From positions 1 to 39,992 of the IMG/VR virus record IMGVR_UViG_3300020380_000066: 39,992 bases of DNA. The stretch is one strand, 5' to 3'. This stretch comes from a virus. How positions within the stretch are numbered: position 1 is the stretch's first letter; every line of letters starts with the position of its first letter. The notes beneath the pieces were generated by a model, which ran no database searches, had not been told where the DNA came from, and worked only from the letters and a program-made list of their open reading frames with translations. Positions 14,523 through 19,893 of this stretch are shown here, one piece after another. The position numbers and the translations under genes were made by a program.

Positions 14523-15011
14523 ATGCAGAATTTTGAAGCACGTAATTATCGTATTGATAATGTCGAAATCAATTGGGCTAAGCTAGCTAAGCCTGTAAAT
14601 CCTTTTGGCACTGAGCAATGGGAAATACAAATAGCTACTACTGATAAAGCTAAAGCTGATGAATGGTCAGCTAATCATTTTAATGTAAAGACTGATAAAG
14701 CTGATTCGTCTAAGTATACTGTTTCTCTCAAAAGAAAAGCATACAAAGCTGACGGTTCATCTAACGGTCCAGTCAGAGTTGTTGGTAAAGATACACAACC
14801 TATCGCAGATCCTTCAGTAATCGGTAACGGTTCTGTTGGTAATGTTATTGTATATCAATACCCTTATGCTACTGCAGGTCGCGAAGGTATTGCAAGTTCT
14901 TTAACTGCAGTACAAATCGTTACTCTTAACGAATACACACCTGCTGTAGACTTCGAGCCGATTGTTGAACCTCAGCAATCTAATGATCAACCAGCAGAAA
15001 TGCCATTCTAA
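14523..15011 (+). CDS. Single-stranded DNA-binding protein (T7 gp2.5-like role)
   Basis: 162 aa. The body is beta-rich, like an OB fold, and the chain ends in a short tail finishing QPAEMPF; an acidic or polar tail with terminal Phe is the protein-interaction tip of phage and bacterial SSBs. The position at the head of the replication operon also fits. It coats single-stranded DNA during replication and recombination. GGAAGG precedes the ATG. The assignment rests on tail, size and context. Confidence 0.6.
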   Translation: MQNFEARNYRIDNVEINWAKLAKPVNPFGTEQWEIQIATTDKAKADEWSANHFNVKTDKADSSKYTVSLKRKAYKADGSSNGPVRVVGKDTQPIADPSVIGNGSVGNVIVYQYPYATAGREGIASSLTAVQIVTLNEYTPAVDFEPIVEPQQSNDQPAEMPF

Positions 15012-15021
15012 GGAGATACTT

Positions 15022-15183
15022 ATGGGTGTTATAGCCACAGGTTTATTCCAAGGTATTGTTACTTTAATGCTTATCGCCGGTACTATTACTACAGTCGAAG
15101 ATAATAGTTCTTTAGACATTACCGGTCTTAAAGCGCAAAAAGAAGCAATCTTCATGTCTACAGACGATAACACGTCTAATTAA
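15022..15183 (+). CDS. Small membrane protein (53 aa)
   Basis: From the ATG at 15022 with AAGGAG upstream the product reads MGVIATGLFQGIVTLMLIAG, a clear membrane segment, followed by a polar tail ending TDDNTSN. An upstream ATG at 14962 lies inside the SSB gene and has no better site. Function unknown. Confidence 0.6.
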   Translation: MGVIATGLFQGIVTLMLIAGTITTVEDNSSLDITGLKAQKEAIFMSTDDNTSN

Positions 15184-15244
15184 ATAATTATTCGGGACCA
15201 CGAGAAACGCTTGATTGTTCACTCTCCTGGTCCCGACATTATTT
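15182..15244 (+). other. Long hairpin after the small membrane-protein gene
   Basis: TCGGGACCA (15192-15200) pairs perfectly with TGGTCCCGA (15228-15236), and flanking AAATAAT/ATTATTT extends the stem. An inner GAG/CTC may add to it. There is no T-run after it, so RNA processing or 3'-end protection is more likely than termination. Confidence 0.55.
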
Positions 15245-15277
15245 AGCAAACCGTCATCCAATATAGAAAGGTAGCTT

Positions 15278-15790
15278 ATGGCAGTTTATAGAAAACCTCG
15301 TAACAGTAAGAAAGCATGGCGTACTAAGTCATATAAATTTACTGTAGCAACTAAAGATGATAAAAGTCTTATCGATCTTAAAAATACTATTACTAAACAA
15401 AATGCAAACGTAAGAAAGCATGCAAGAACTTATCAAATGATTACAGATTATGATATGCTCTACACAGTGCGCCTTATGGCGCGTGGCCCAAGACGATGGC
15501 ATACTAAATATAAATCATCTCTTGTAAGATACTTCAAAGGTGCATACGGTATTCCTCAAACACAAAAGTTATTACATGGCAATGCCGATTCTAATCTTAA
15601 TCATAAATTTGCTGAAGAGTTCGACGTATACGTACATCACGATAGACACGCTCTCGATAAACTAAAACATGAAATCGAAACCGGTCAAAGTCCTGGTGTT
15701 CAACGTAAAATCGAAAAGCTTAAGAATAAAATATGGCGTCTTGAGTTCCAAGCTAAAAATGATAAGTTAGCAGCTTATGGATCAAATTGA
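15278..15790 (+). CDS. Hypothetical basic early protein
   Basis: 170 aa, strongly basic (begins MAVYRKPRNSKKAWRTKSYK), with mid-segment ARGPRRWHTKYKSSL and a C-terminal coiled-coil-like helix (KIEKLKNKIWRLEFQAK). No family recognised; DNA or RNA binding is plausible from charge. AAAGG lies upstream of the ATG. Confidence 0.65.
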   Translation: MAVYRKPRNSKKAWRTKSYKFTVATKDDKSLIDLKNTITKQNANVRKHARTYQMITDYDMLYTVRLMARGPRRWHTKYKSSLVRYFKGAYGIPQTQKLLHGNADSNLNHKFAEEFDVYVHHDRHALDKLKHEIETGQSPGVQRKIEKLKNKIWRLEFQAKNDKLAAYGSN

Positions 15791-15872
15791 TCCGTTCTGG
15801 GAATACGTCGGTTCAGGTATCGGCGTAATCCTTTTGATACGAGCAATCCTATATTGGTGGTCGTATCGATAA
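15777..15872 (+). CDS. Tiny membrane peptide (31 aa)
   Basis: The frame reads MDQIDPFWEYVGSG then one hydrophobic segment (IGVILLIRAILYWW), ending SYR. It overlaps the previous gene by 14 nt. The regular membrane-peptide design supports it; the ribosome-binding site is weak. Confidence 0.4.
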   Translation: MDQIDPFWEYVGSGIGVILLIRAILYWWSYR

Positions 15873-15907
15873 ACCCATTCCCTTTAACAACTAAAGAGTT
15901 TAAAATT

Positions 15908-16186
15908 ATGCTATTTAAAGTATATAAAGATATTATTAACAATGCTCAATCAGTTCTAGAATCCAGATCTGATGAGCTCGAAGCTATCGTAAATGATTTT
16001 ATTGAAGAAACTGTTCTCGAGTTCCGTGAAAATGTAACTCAACTAGCAGCTAATCATAATTTTACTGATGAAGACATTCAAATTATTATCGCAGGCTGTC
16101 GTACTTCTGATGAATATAAAGATCTCGAAGACATCGAAAACTGCGAAATACGAAATGTTTTAACTTCAACATTCTGTAATTTCTAA
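15908..16186 (+). CDS. Small acidic helical protein
   Basis: 92 aa from the ATG at 15908 (MLFKVYKDIINNAQSVLESR...). The frame is open further upstream, but that ATG (15854) lies inside the preceding membrane-peptide gene. The product is helical and acidic with a Cys near the middle and ends FCNF. No family recognised. Confidence 0.5.
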   Translation: MLFKVYKDIINNAQSVLESRSDELEAIVNDFIEETVLEFRENVTQLAANHNFTDEDIQIIIAGCRTSDEYKDLEDIENCEIRNVLTSTFCNF

Positions 16187-16188
16187 TT

Positions 16189-16377
16189 ATGGTAGTCGAA
16201 TATAAAATAGTACTCGATGAGAAAGAACGCGATTTGCTTCTTGATCTTATCGAACACCGAGTATTCTTAATTAATTCTAAAATTGATGAAAATTATAATA
16301 TCAAAGATCGTAAAGGTTATAAAGATTCATGTTCAGAATTAAAAATGCTTTATAAAATAGGAGACAGATTAACATGA
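16189..16377 (+). CDS. Small helical protein (62 aa)
   Basis: MVVEYKIVLDEKERDLLLDL opens a mixed-charge helical protein. The stop overlaps the next start (ATGA). No strong ribosome-binding site is visible, so coupling to the preceding gene 2 nt away is likely. Function unknown. Confidence 0.5.
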   Translation: MVVEYKIVLDEKERDLLLDLIEHRVFLINSKIDENYNIKDRKGYKDSCSELKMLYKIGDRLT

Positions 16378-16460
16378 CACTTCCAAGATTTATGCTCGGC
16401 ATAGCTTTAGGTATTCTATTAATTTTAATCATTGAAAATGTAAAGGTTGTAATAATATGA
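16374..16460 (+). CDS. Tiny membrane peptide (28 aa)
   Basis: The product reads MTLPRFMLGIALGILLILII then ENVKVVII: a single hydrophobic helix. AGGAGA lies 9 nt before the ATG, and both ends overlap neighbours by ATGA junctions. This is strong support for so short a gene. Confidence 0.55.
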   Translation: MTLPRFMLGIALGILLILIIENVKVVII

Positions 16461-16696
16461 CTATGACTCGACCCGACTTCGAAGCACTTGCACATATGTG
16501 TGCTGACGAAACTCACAAAGATTTACTTTGCGATGCTACTATTGATTTACTTGTAGCATTCTGTAAATCTCGAAATCCTAACTTTGATTCTGACAGATTT
16601 CATAACAAAGTTGCTAAACTTAAACTAGCCCAACGTATGGCTATGAAAGGTGTTAATAAAGAATGGTTTGATAAACACGTTGAGGTTATACTATAA
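16457..16696 (+). CDS. Small hypothetical protein (79 aa)
   Basis: MTMTRPDFEALAHMCADETH opens a helical protein with two further Cys. The start could be either of two in-frame ATGs (16457, 16463). AAAGG lies upstream. Overlaps both neighbours by a few bases. No family recognised. Confidence 0.55.
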   Translation: MTMTRPDFEALAHMCADETHKDLLCDATIDLLVAFCKSRNPNFDSDRFHNKVAKLKLAQRMAMKGVNKEWFDKHVEVIL

Positions 16697-16929
16697 TGCA
16701 ATTAACAAATATATTTAATAATAATAAATACGGTGATGCTATTCAATACAACGTATTAATGTGTAAACAACAATACTCTGAAAAGCAAATTGCAATTAAA
16801 TTAGATGAGATTGAATCAATTGAAGAATGGAATAATGGTTCTTTATGTATGTACATGCAATCAGGTACCAGACATTATGTTGAAGGTAATCTATCTGATA
16901 TATTTGAAGAGGTAAACTATCTAAAATGA
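16696..16929 (+). CDS. Small hypothetical protein (77 aa)
   Basis: MQLTNIFNNNKYGDAIQYNV; mixed strand/helix, acidic near IKLDEIESIEEW, then LCMYMQSGTRHYVEG. TAATG overlap with the upstream gene and a 4-nt overlap with the downstream gene. Function unknown. Confidence 0.5.
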   Translation: MQLTNIFNNNKYGDAIQYNVLMCKQQYSEKQIAIKLDEIESIEEWNNGSLCMYMQSGTRHYVEGNLSDIFEEVNYLK

Positions 16930-17156
16930 TTAAACTATTCCACTTCGATGTTTCTGAAAAATCTCCTGTTGATAACCGAGTTCGAGCTTTTGCTAAAGCT
17001 ACCTCGCTTGATCTCGGTCTATCTACTAAAGATGAAATCAAAGCTAAACAAAAGATTAATGGCACTCACTGGGTTCCATTAGGTTCGTTCAAGAATAAGA
17101 AAGATGCATACGATTATATTCAAATACTTCGTGACGAACAAAAAGCATTACGGTAA
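16926..17156 (+). CDS. Small hypothetical protein (76 aa)
   Basis: MIKLFHFDVSEKSPVDNRVR opens a basic protein with THWVPLGSFKNKKDAYDYIQ near the end. Its last codon and stop lie inside the 5' end of the tRNA-His gene, a 5-nt overlap. No family recognised. Confidence 0.5.
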   Translation: MIKLFHFDVSEKSPVDNRVRAFAKATSLDLGLSTKDEIKAKQKINGTHWVPLGSFKNKKDAYDYIQILRDEQKALR

Positions 17157-17226
17157 CTATAGTGTAACGGTTGCACGACAGTTTGTGATTCTGTTAGTTT
17201 GAGTTCAAGTCTCAATAGTTACCCCA
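17152..17226 (+). tRNA. tRNA-His (anticodon GTG) with encoded CCA
   Basis: A full cloverleaf can be drawn. G-1 pairs with C73, the hallmark of tRNA-His; acceptor GTAACTA pairs with TAGTTAC; D-arm GTGT/GCAC; anticodon stem ACAGT/TCTGT with one T-T mismatch at the loop and loop TTGTGAT (GTG anticodon); T-arm TTGAG/CTCAA with loop TTCAAGT. CCA is encoded at 17224-17226. The 5' end overlaps the stop of the preceding gene. Confidence 0.92.
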
Positions 17227-17341
17227 TATTTTTGCAATGAGAGTTAAGGCCTCCTAGTCGGTAGCGACGAAATTAAATAACCACGCGACTCCTCTTGACA
17301 GGTTCCTTGAGTTCACTCGGCCTGGTGAAATTGCAAAAATA
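17227..17341 (+). ncRNA. Candidate structured RNA between tRNA-His and terminator
   Basis: A perfect 12-bp inverted repeat, TATTTTTGCAAT (17227-17238) with ATTGCAAAAATA (17330-17341), encloses 91 nt with more stems: AGGCC/GGCCT (17247-17251 with 17319-17323), a GTCG-GTAG-CGAC hairpin (17257-17268) that competes with CGACT at 17286-17290, and a bulged stem CAGG..CC..GAG-TTCA-CTC-GG-CCTG (17299-17324). It starts straight after the tRNA and ends at the terminator, so it would be cut free by tRNA 3' processing. It could instead be a DNA site (pac or origin). No known RNA family was recognised. Confidence 0.45.
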
Positions 17342-17384
17342 AGCCTAGAGCGTACACAATCAAGTGATACCTCTAGGCTTTTAA
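17341..17384. terminator. Bidirectional terminator
   Basis: AAGCCTAGAG (17341-17350) pairs with CTCTAGGCTT (17371-17380); inside, GTACAC pairs with GTG-A-TAC. T-rich sequence follows on both strands (TTTTAAAA right; TTATTTTTGC on the other strand). It can end both the early tRNA transcript and the leftward gene at 17413-17808. Confidence 0.8.
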
Positions 17385-17390
17385 AATTGC

Positions 17391-17403
17391 TAACCCACAT
17401 CCG
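17391..17403 (+). repeat. Direct repeat TAACCCACATCCG, left copy
   Basis: Identical to 17908-17920. The pair flanks the single leftward gene at 17413-17808. Related CCTACATCC elements occur at 14069 and 14428. Confidence 0.6.
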
Positions 17404-17412
17404 AGATACGTC

Positions 17413-17808
17413 TCAGTCCGACAATTCTGCAATTTTTTTCTGCAAATCCTCTTCCGACATTTCCGCCGTATCAAGCGTCAAGCTAGTCTGGTCAATACGC
17501 TGTAGCTTCGGCTGTTCATATTCAGCCAACGCCATAGCCAATCGTTCTATAGTTTCTTGATCTTCCAATTCAATAGCCTTCGCCAATTGTACTTTAAGTA
17601 TATCAACGGCCGATGGCATTTCGGAAATTACTTCATCCCTAATTTTTTTAAACTCGGAGGCTGACAGTCTCATAGCTTCTCTGAGTGCTTTGTTCTGACG
17701 ACGCTTCTCCGCGCCTCTCGCCTGCATCTCACGAGCTGTCTCTGAGTCCATCACTGGTCTCAACTGTGCAAGCGAATTCGGGTGCTTCCCGCAATTCTCA
17801 TAACCCAT
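17413..17808 (-). CDS. Probable terminase small subunit
   Basis: 131 aa. It begins MGYENCGKHPNSLAQLRPVM, the P-N-S-L...L-x-P opening common to small terminases, followed by a basic helical part (EMQARGAEKRRQNKALREAM) and an acidic tail. The small subunit selects viral DNA for the large terminase. It is the only leftward gene inside the rightward early region, has its own AAAGGAGG site and terminator, looks more GC-rich than its neighbours, and is flanked by direct repeats. The assignment is by pattern and exclusion. Confidence 0.55.
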   Translation of the reverse strand: MGYENCGKHPNSLAQLRPVMDSETAREMQARGAEKRRQNKALREAMRLSASEFKKIRDEVISEMPSAVDILKVQLAKAIELEDQETIERLAMALAEYEQPKLQRIDQTSLTLDTAEMSEEDLQKKIAELSD

Positions 17809-17827
17809 AGGTACCTCCTTTAGATTT

Positions 17828-17851
17828 CTTTTAGGAGACGTTTAAGATCTT
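17828..17851. promoter_or_regulatory. CTTTTAGGAGAC motif, junction copy
   Basis: CTTTTAGGAGACGTTTAAG matches the 13419 inverted-repeat arms and the 27937 copy. It lies between the leftward small-terminase start and promoter-like copy 3. GGAGAC recalls the start region of T7 promoters, but the bases upstream are not conserved between copies. Confidence 0.4.
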
Positions 17852-17855
17852 AATT

Positions 17856-17888
17856 AAATTTATTCCGCTGTCGCTACATAAATTTTTA
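17856..17888 (+). promoter_or_regulatory. Candidate phage promoter, copy 3
   Basis: AAATTTATTCC, then GCTGTCGCTA and CATAAATTTTTA, closely matching copies 1 and 2. It stands 43 nt upstream of the first gene of the nucleotide-metabolism and replication operon and is followed by an AT-only run (TATATAATATATA). Confidence 0.55.
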
Positions 17889-17907
17889 TATAATATATAT
17901 TTTTTAA

Positions 17908-17920
17908 TAACCCACATCCG
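17908..17920 (+). repeat. Direct repeat TAACCCACATCCG, right copy
   Basis: Same 13 bases as 17391-17403. Here its end merges into the GGAG ribosome-binding site for the gene at 17931. Confidence 0.6.
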
Positions 17921-17930
17921 GAGTATGCGT

Positions 17931-18098
17931 ATGAAAACAAGTATTAGAATCATTAATCCTATAGCTAAAGCTATGAATGAAGGTAGAAGACGTGAATACG
18001 CACATAAAGTTATTCCGGATAAAACTAAATACAATCGTAAGAAAGGAAATAAGTATGGCAAAAGTAACAGCCTCGACGATATTGAAAGAAGCCGCTGA
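17931..18098 (+). CDS. Tiny basic phage protein (55 aa)
   Basis: MKTSIRIINPIAKAMNEGRR, then HKVIPDKTKYNRKK. The NP.AK...(R)...PDKTKY.RK pattern resembles a very widespread family of tiny basic phage proteins of unknown role. GGAG lies 7 nt before the ATG at 17931; an in-frame ATG at 17925 is too close to it. It overlaps the next gene by 44 nt. Confidence 0.65.
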   Translation: MKTSIRIINPIAKAMNEGRRREYAHKVIPDKTKYNRKKGNKYGKSNSLDDIERSR

Positions 18099-18357
18099 GC
18101 TTAAAGAAAGAAAGCAAGCTGATTACCAAGGTAACATGTGGACTGAAGAAGATTACTTTCCATATGGTAATAAATCGTATATGCATATGATTCATACTAA
18201 GTATTTACGCATGAGAAGTCTTGCAGAAACTAAAGATAAAAAGATTAACTTTGAATCCTTAGAAGATACGTTAGTAGACATGGCAGTTTATTGTGCAATG
18301 TTTGCAGCTTATTTAGAAAATAAAAAGTTAAAAACTACTGTAATGAGATCTGGTTAA
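18055..18357 (+). CDS. Nucleotide-modification-associated domain 1-like protein (DUF1599-like)
   Basis: 100 aa from the ATG at 18055 (AAAGGAAAT upstream). The frame is open further left, but that part overlaps the tiny basic gene. The pattern ILKEAAELKERKQADYQGN, then a Tyr/His segment (SYMHMIHTKYLRM) and SLEDTLVDMAVYCAMF is like DUF1599, described as a nucleotide-modification-associated domain. No activity is proven for the family. Its stop overlaps the start of the ThyA-family gene, supporting a shared pathway. Confidence 0.55.
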   Translation: MAKVTASTILKEAAELKERKQADYQGNMWTEEDYFPYGNKSYMHMIHTKYLRMRSLAETKDKKINFESLEDTLVDMAVYCAMFAAYLENKKLKTTVMRSG

Positions 18358-19169
18358 TGCAAATATATAATCAAAAGTATTTAAATATAGCTGAAGACAT
18401 ACTAAGATATGGTCGTCAGAAAGAAGGTCGTAATGGTTATACTAGATCTTTACCATTTAAAGAACTAGAATTTGATATGCGTAATCATTACTTCCCGTTA
18501 CTAACATCACGTAAGATACACTATGAAGGTGTATTAGGTGAATATGCTGCTATAATTAGACAGCCTAAAAATGTTAAAGACTTTCAGAAATGGGGGTGCA
18601 ATTACTGGAATGAGTTCGGAGATCCTGATACTGGCGAGTTACGTCTTAGTTACGGTAATAGTTGGTATAATTTTAATGGTGTTAATCAAGTAAGAAACGT
18701 ATTAAATAATCTTAGATCTAATCCATATGATAGAAGACATATTATTAGCGCATGGAATCCTGAAGGTATGGAAGATTTAAGTTTACCACCATGTCATTTC
18801 TTATATCAATTCTATGTTGATGAAGATAAATATGATAATGAGAAAACTTTATCTATGTTAATGTATTCAAGATCAGGTGATTGGATGGTAGGTATACCAA
18901 GTGATATGGTATTTGGTGCTACTATGCTAGCATGTTGGTCTAACTTAATTGGTGCTAAGTCAGGTACACTAAAACTAATGGTAGCTGATGCACATATTTA
19001 TTCAGATCATTTTAGTACAGCTTGGTCACAAATAGAAAATGGTTATGTACATTATGATGCTAACTATCATTTGCAACCACAGTTTAGTACAGAAGATTTT
19101 GAACCAAAGCATATGGAAATATATAACTACGAACATAAAGGAAATATAAAGTATGAGCTTAAAACGTAA
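18357..19169 (+). CDS. ThyA-family enzyme, predicted dCMP hydroxymethylase or methylase
   Basis: 270 aa with the full thymidylate synthase fold pattern: FPLLTSRK (46-53), DRRHIISAWNP (125-135), nucleophile Cys146 in PPCHFLYQFYV, RSGDWMVGIPSD (172-183) and DAHIYSDH (211-218). The residue matching the dUMP-selecting Asn177 of E. coli ThyA is Asp183 here. T4 dCMP hydroxymethylase has Asp at the same place (RSNDVVFGFRND), and Asn-to-Asp in bacterial ThyA gives activity on dCMP. The C-terminal hydrophobic tail of true ThyA is also missing. I therefore predict formation of 5-hydroxymethyl- or 5-methyl-dCMP from methylene-tetrahydrofolate. Simple annotation would call it thymidylate synthase. Confidence 0.82.
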   Translation: MQIYNQKYLNIAEDILRYGRQKEGRNGYTRSLPFKELEFDMRNHYFPLLTSRKIHYEGVLGEYAAIIRQPKNVKDFQKWGCNYWNEFGDPDTGELRLSYGNSWYNFNGVNQVRNVLNNLRSNPYDRRHIISAWNPEGMEDLSLPPCHFLYQFYVDEDKYDNEKTLSMLMYSRSGDWMVGIPSDMVFGATMLACWSNLIGAKSGTLKLMVADAHIYSDHFSTAWSQIENGYVHYDANYHLQPQFSTEDFEPKHMEIYNYEHKGNIKYELKT

Positions 19170-19686
19170 CGAAAATTATTCAGAATGGTATGATGATATT
19201 AGAATCATGCATGATAAATTCGGTGCTAAAGAATGGGTTAGACGCCAATTCGAAGCAAGAAATTTTAAATTATTAAATGATTTCTTAGCATTTAGATTAG
19301 ACTTTTTAGAAGAAGAGTTTGAAGAAACTCAAGCAGCTTTCTTAAATAAAGATCACAAAGAAGTAGTTGATGGTTTAATTGATCTTATTGTTATTGCAAT
19401 AGGTACATTAGAATTATTTAATTGTGATGCCGATAAAGTATGGAAAGAAGTACATAAATCTAATATGGCTAAAGAGCCTGGAGCAAATAAATCCAGGAAA
19501 AATCCATTTGGTTTACCAGATATGGTTAAACCAGAAGGTTGGAAAGGACCTGAAATAACTAAGTATGATTGCGGAATACTATCTGATATATTTGAAGCAG
19601 AAAGAGAAAGGCTTTTAATATTAAGAGAAAAGCGTGATTTACAAAATGAATTTAAAGGTCAAGTAGCAAACTCACAATACGAATAA
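19153..19686 (+). CDS. MazG-like nucleotide pyrophosphohydrolase, candidate dCTPase
   Basis: 177 aa. The all-alpha NTP-pyrophosphatase motif is present: FLEEEFEE (residues 51-58) then EVVDGLIDLIVIAIG (70-84), giving the E..E and E..D metal ligands, followed by KSNMAKEP. The family splits nucleoside triphosphates to monophosphate and pyrophosphate. T4 dCTPase (gp56) belongs to the same superfamily. It overlaps the dCMP-modifying enzyme by 17 nt, so removal of unmodified dCTP is a natural role, but substrate cannot be read from sequence. Confidence 0.75.
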   Translation: MSLKRNENYSEWYDDIRIMHDKFGAKEWVRRQFEARNFKLLNDFLAFRLDFLEEEFEETQAAFLNKDHKEVVDGLIDLIVIAIGTLELFNCDADKVWKEVHKSNMAKEPGANKSRKNPFGLPDMVKPEGWKGPEITKYDCGILSDIFEAERERLLILREKRDLQNEFKGQVANSQYE

Positions 19687-19695
19687 GGAGTATAT

Positions 19696-19893
19696 ATGAG
19701 TAAAGATGATTTACAACAAACTAATGTTGCTGATAACAAACCTGTAACGGTTGATGATGTTAGACGAGCAATAATAGGTGATGAAAATAAATTCTTGTTA
19801 TTAAATGTATTCAATAATTTAATGCAAGATAATCAACAACTTAAAGCTGAGCTTGATGCCAGCAGAAAGGCTAACAATGAGGCTAACGTTTGA
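19696..19893 (+). CDS. Small helical protein (65 aa)
   Basis: MSKDDLQQTNVADNKPVTVD, then a helix with FLLLNVFNNLMQDNQQLKAE. AAGGAG lies upstream of the ATG. It overlaps the polymerase start by 17 nt. A coiled-coil accessory factor is possible; no family recognised. Confidence 0.55.
   Translation: MSKDDLQQTNVADNKPVTVDDVRRAIIGDENKFLLLNVFNNLMQDNQQLKAELDASRKANNEANV

Noticed and set aside
17227-17341. Hammerhead ribozyme or second tRNA
   Set aside because: No CUGAUGA core and no cloverleaf can be drawn.
17152-17412. Integration site (attP) at the tRNA
   Set aside because: No integrase in the window and the tRNA is complete and phage-borne.
18357-19169. Plain thymidylate synthase
   Set aside because: The dUMP-selecting Asn is Asp183 here, so the dCMP-type call is preferred, though not proven.
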